Shown here in pieces: positions 6,985 through 8,455 of a DNA stretch of 8,455 nt. The stretch is from Caldilinea sp. (GTDB lineage: Bacteria > Chloroflexota > Anaerolineae > Caldilineales > Caldilineaceae), in contig JAPLGY010000264.1 of the NCBI GenBank assembly GCA_026389955.1, positions 1 through 8,455 on the forward strand, in the 5' to 3' direction. Made by a program: the position numbers and the translations under genes. The notes under the pieces are model-generated. The model saw only the letters and a list, made by a program, of their open reading frames with translations. It searched no databases and was not told where the DNA came from. The first letter of the stretch is position 1. Each line of letters opens with the position of its first letter.

Positions 6985-8455
6985 TCACACAGTGCGATCA
7001 GATCAGCGGCTGAAGCACCTGCCACGGCCGCAGCCGCTTCTCCCCCGAAGCTGCTGGAAAAAAGACTGCAGCGAACATAAATTGACCGCAGCGGTGCACT
7101 CAATTGCTGCCAGGAGCCGTTGAAGACTGTCCGCAGGCTTTGCAGCTGGGTTTCTGCAGCAGGGCTCTCCAAAAAAGACAACCTCCCCGGCTCCCACAAA
7201 TTTTGAGAAATTTCAGCACAGGGACGGTGGACAGCCAGATGGGCGGCCAGTTTGAGCGCAAGCGGCAACCCCCAGACTGCACGACAGATAGAAGCAATAT
7301 GGGTCAACGTGGCCGAATCCAGCGTGAGCGGGGCAGCGTGGCGTTGAGCTTCCTGGCAAAAAAACTGCACCGCCCCAGAGAGCTCCACCGAAGTGGCTGG
7401 ATTGGGGACGCTGAAACCAGACACACGCAGAGTAAAGGCTGCAGCAATCGGCAGCCGATGACGGCTGGTCAGCAGCAAAACCAGCCGCGGCGCACGTCTG
7501 AGCAGCTCGCTGACCAGGGTCAAGAGGGCAGGGCGACGCTCGACATTGTCCAGCACCAGCAAAAGCCGGCGTTGGGCAAAATAGTAAAACAATTGTGTCA
7601 GGGGAGGCGGGTCGGGAGCCAACACCAGGCCAACTGCATGGGCAATGGCACGGACCACCTGTGTCTGTTCAAGCGAGATCTCCTCTGCGTCTGGGCCGGC
7701 CTCTGCACTCAATTCACTCAGTGAAACAAAACAAGCGCCGTCGGTAAAGTGGGGCAGCAGTTGCTGTGCCATCTCCTGCGCCAGGCGCGTCTTACCGACA
7801 CCGCCCATCCCTGTCAGAACAACGACTCGATCGTTTTGTTCGACGATCTGATGGCGCAGCTGTGCACATTCTGCCTCACGTCCCCAAAAAGGCGTGTCCA
7901 GCTGGAAGAAGCCGTACAGCCGGGCTGTCACAGCAGCCGACCATTGAAGCGTAGGTGGAGAAAAGGCCGGCAAGGGCTCAGGATGGTCAGCAGCGATCAC
8001 CTGGCGGATCAGAGAGTCAAGGTTCGAGACATCGTCCAGCGAACGGAAAAGCTGGACGGTCTGAGGGGAAGGTGCCAGCCCGAGTTCTGTCTCCAATGTT
8101 GTCTGCAACTGCTGATAATGCGCATGCAACGCTCCCTGTTCGCCGCGTGCAGCCAGACACAACATCAGCTTCCGATGGGCTGATTCAGCCCACGGTTGAA
8201 GCGCCAGATGGCGCTGCGCCCAGCCCTGGGCCTGTGCCCAGTGGTGTGTCAGCAAAGCATGGTCGGCAAGATGCTCCAACGCCAGTATGGCAGTGTGATA
8301 ACGCGTATCTGCCGCATGGCGGAGCCAGTTTGTAAATTCCGGTTCGTCGATGACGAGGCCAGCCAGCAGCTCGCCCTGGTAGAGTTCGACCGCCGCTGTC
8401 ATCGATTGAAGACAGTGTGGGCAACTCAAAAGATGTGGATGGTGGTGGGTGCGAA
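6891..8455 (-). CDS. BTAD-NB-ARC STAND transcriptional regulator, 5' end outside the window, truncated 3' end
   Basis: The frame is open from the right edge to TGA at 6893-6891. A TTG at 8429 is not the true start: the codons before it (HHHPHL, then LSCPHC) continue the bacterial transcriptional activator domain, whose typical YQGELLAG-like stretch follows at about 8378-8355. BTAD helices run to about 8030 (ETELGLAPSPQTVQLF). The DNA-binding winged helix expected before BTAD lies beyond the window. Then comes an NB-ARC ATPase: FWGRE, P-loop GMGGVGKT at 7811-7788, Walker B RRLLLVLDN at about 7571-7545, sensor-like TSRHRL near 7469, and GLPLAL near 7274. The C-terminal winged helix begins (VFNGSWQQLS, then GGEAAAAVAGAS) but stops after CDCSLLA; the last ~25 residues look like out-of-frame readout. 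SARP/AfsR-type STAND proteins use ATP-driven assembly, triggered through a TPR sensor, to activate transcription. The sensor part follows in another frame at 6984-5425. Without it, signal control should be lost. Confidence 0.85.
   Translation of the reverse strand, partial: RTHHHPHLLSCPHCLQSMTAAVELYQGELLAGLVIDEPEFTNWLRHAADTRYHTAILALEHLADHALLTHHWAQAQGWAQRHLALQPWAESAHRKLMLCLAARGEQGALHAHYQQLQTTLETELGLAPSPQTVQLFRSLDDVSNLDSLIRQVIAADHPEPLPAFSPPTLQWSAAVTARLYGFFQLDTPFWGREAECAQLRHQIVEQNDRVVVLTGMGGVGKTRLAQEMAQQLLPHFTDGACFVSLSELSAEAGPDAEEISLEQTQVVRAIAHAVGLVLAPDPPPLTQLFYYFAQRRLLLVLDNVERRPALLTLVSELLRRAPRLVLLLTSRHRLPIAAAFTLRVSGFSVPNPATSVELSGAVQFFCQEAQRHAAPLTLDSATLTHIASICRAVWGLPLALKLAAHLAVHRPCAEISQNLWEPGRLSFLESPAAETQLQSLRTVFNGSWQQLSAPLRSIYVRCSLFSSSFGGEAAAAVAGASAADLIALCDCSLLAVQPSQRSWPDSIPTWPTCSRHGGLL

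Noticed and set aside
7104..7724. Plus-strand open frame of 206 codons
   Set aside because: Antisense to the NB-ARC domain, which carries convincing Walker A, Walker B and GLPLAL motifs. The plus-strand product has no domain features.

Overview
The window reads as a moderately GC-rich bacterial chromosome segment. All recognisable genes lie on the minus strand, so the biological order runs from base 8455 down to base 1. The most likely source is a Chloroflexota bacterium of the Anaerolineae/Caldilineae type. This is inferred from the combination of gene styles, not from a marker gene: a BTAD/NB-ARC/TPR regulator, a lipoprotein with bacterial SH3 domain and long Pro-Thr linkers, a family-39-like membrane glycosyltransferase with a long beta-rich tail, and a secreted DUF7282-FAS1 protein.

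Layout from right to left. (1) 8455-6891: 5'-incomplete BTAD plus NB-ARC part of a SARP/AfsR-like STAND regulator. (2) 6984-5425: the TPR-like sensor part of what looks like the same ancestral gene, now in another reading frame and without the usual linker of roughly 55-65 residues; the gene appears broken, or the assembly is wrong here. (3) 5424-5181: a noncoding or leader stretch with an extended -10 promoter, an unused-looking Shine-Dalgarno with a 9-codon mini-ORF, and a 15-bp tandem repeat. (4) 5180-3960: SH3b lipoprotein. (5) 3945-1150: 931-residue polytopic glycosyltransferase, 14 bp behind the lipoprotein and probably co-transcribed. (6) 1149-966: intergenic region with a weak terminator-like fold and a good promoter. 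(7) 965-1: secreted protein with signal peptide, DUF7282 and FAS1 domains, running off the left edge.

Genes 4, 5 and 7 all act at or outside the membrane (surface lipoprotein, lipid-linked-sugar-type transferase, adhesive secreted protein), so the block looks like a cell-surface module. Nothing in the sequence links the regulator to it except adjacency. There is no CRISPR array, RNA gene, insertion sequence or phage gene that I can support. I do not see a clearly novel system; the points most worth checking are the break in the regulator and the threefold C-terminal repeat of the glycosyltransferase.
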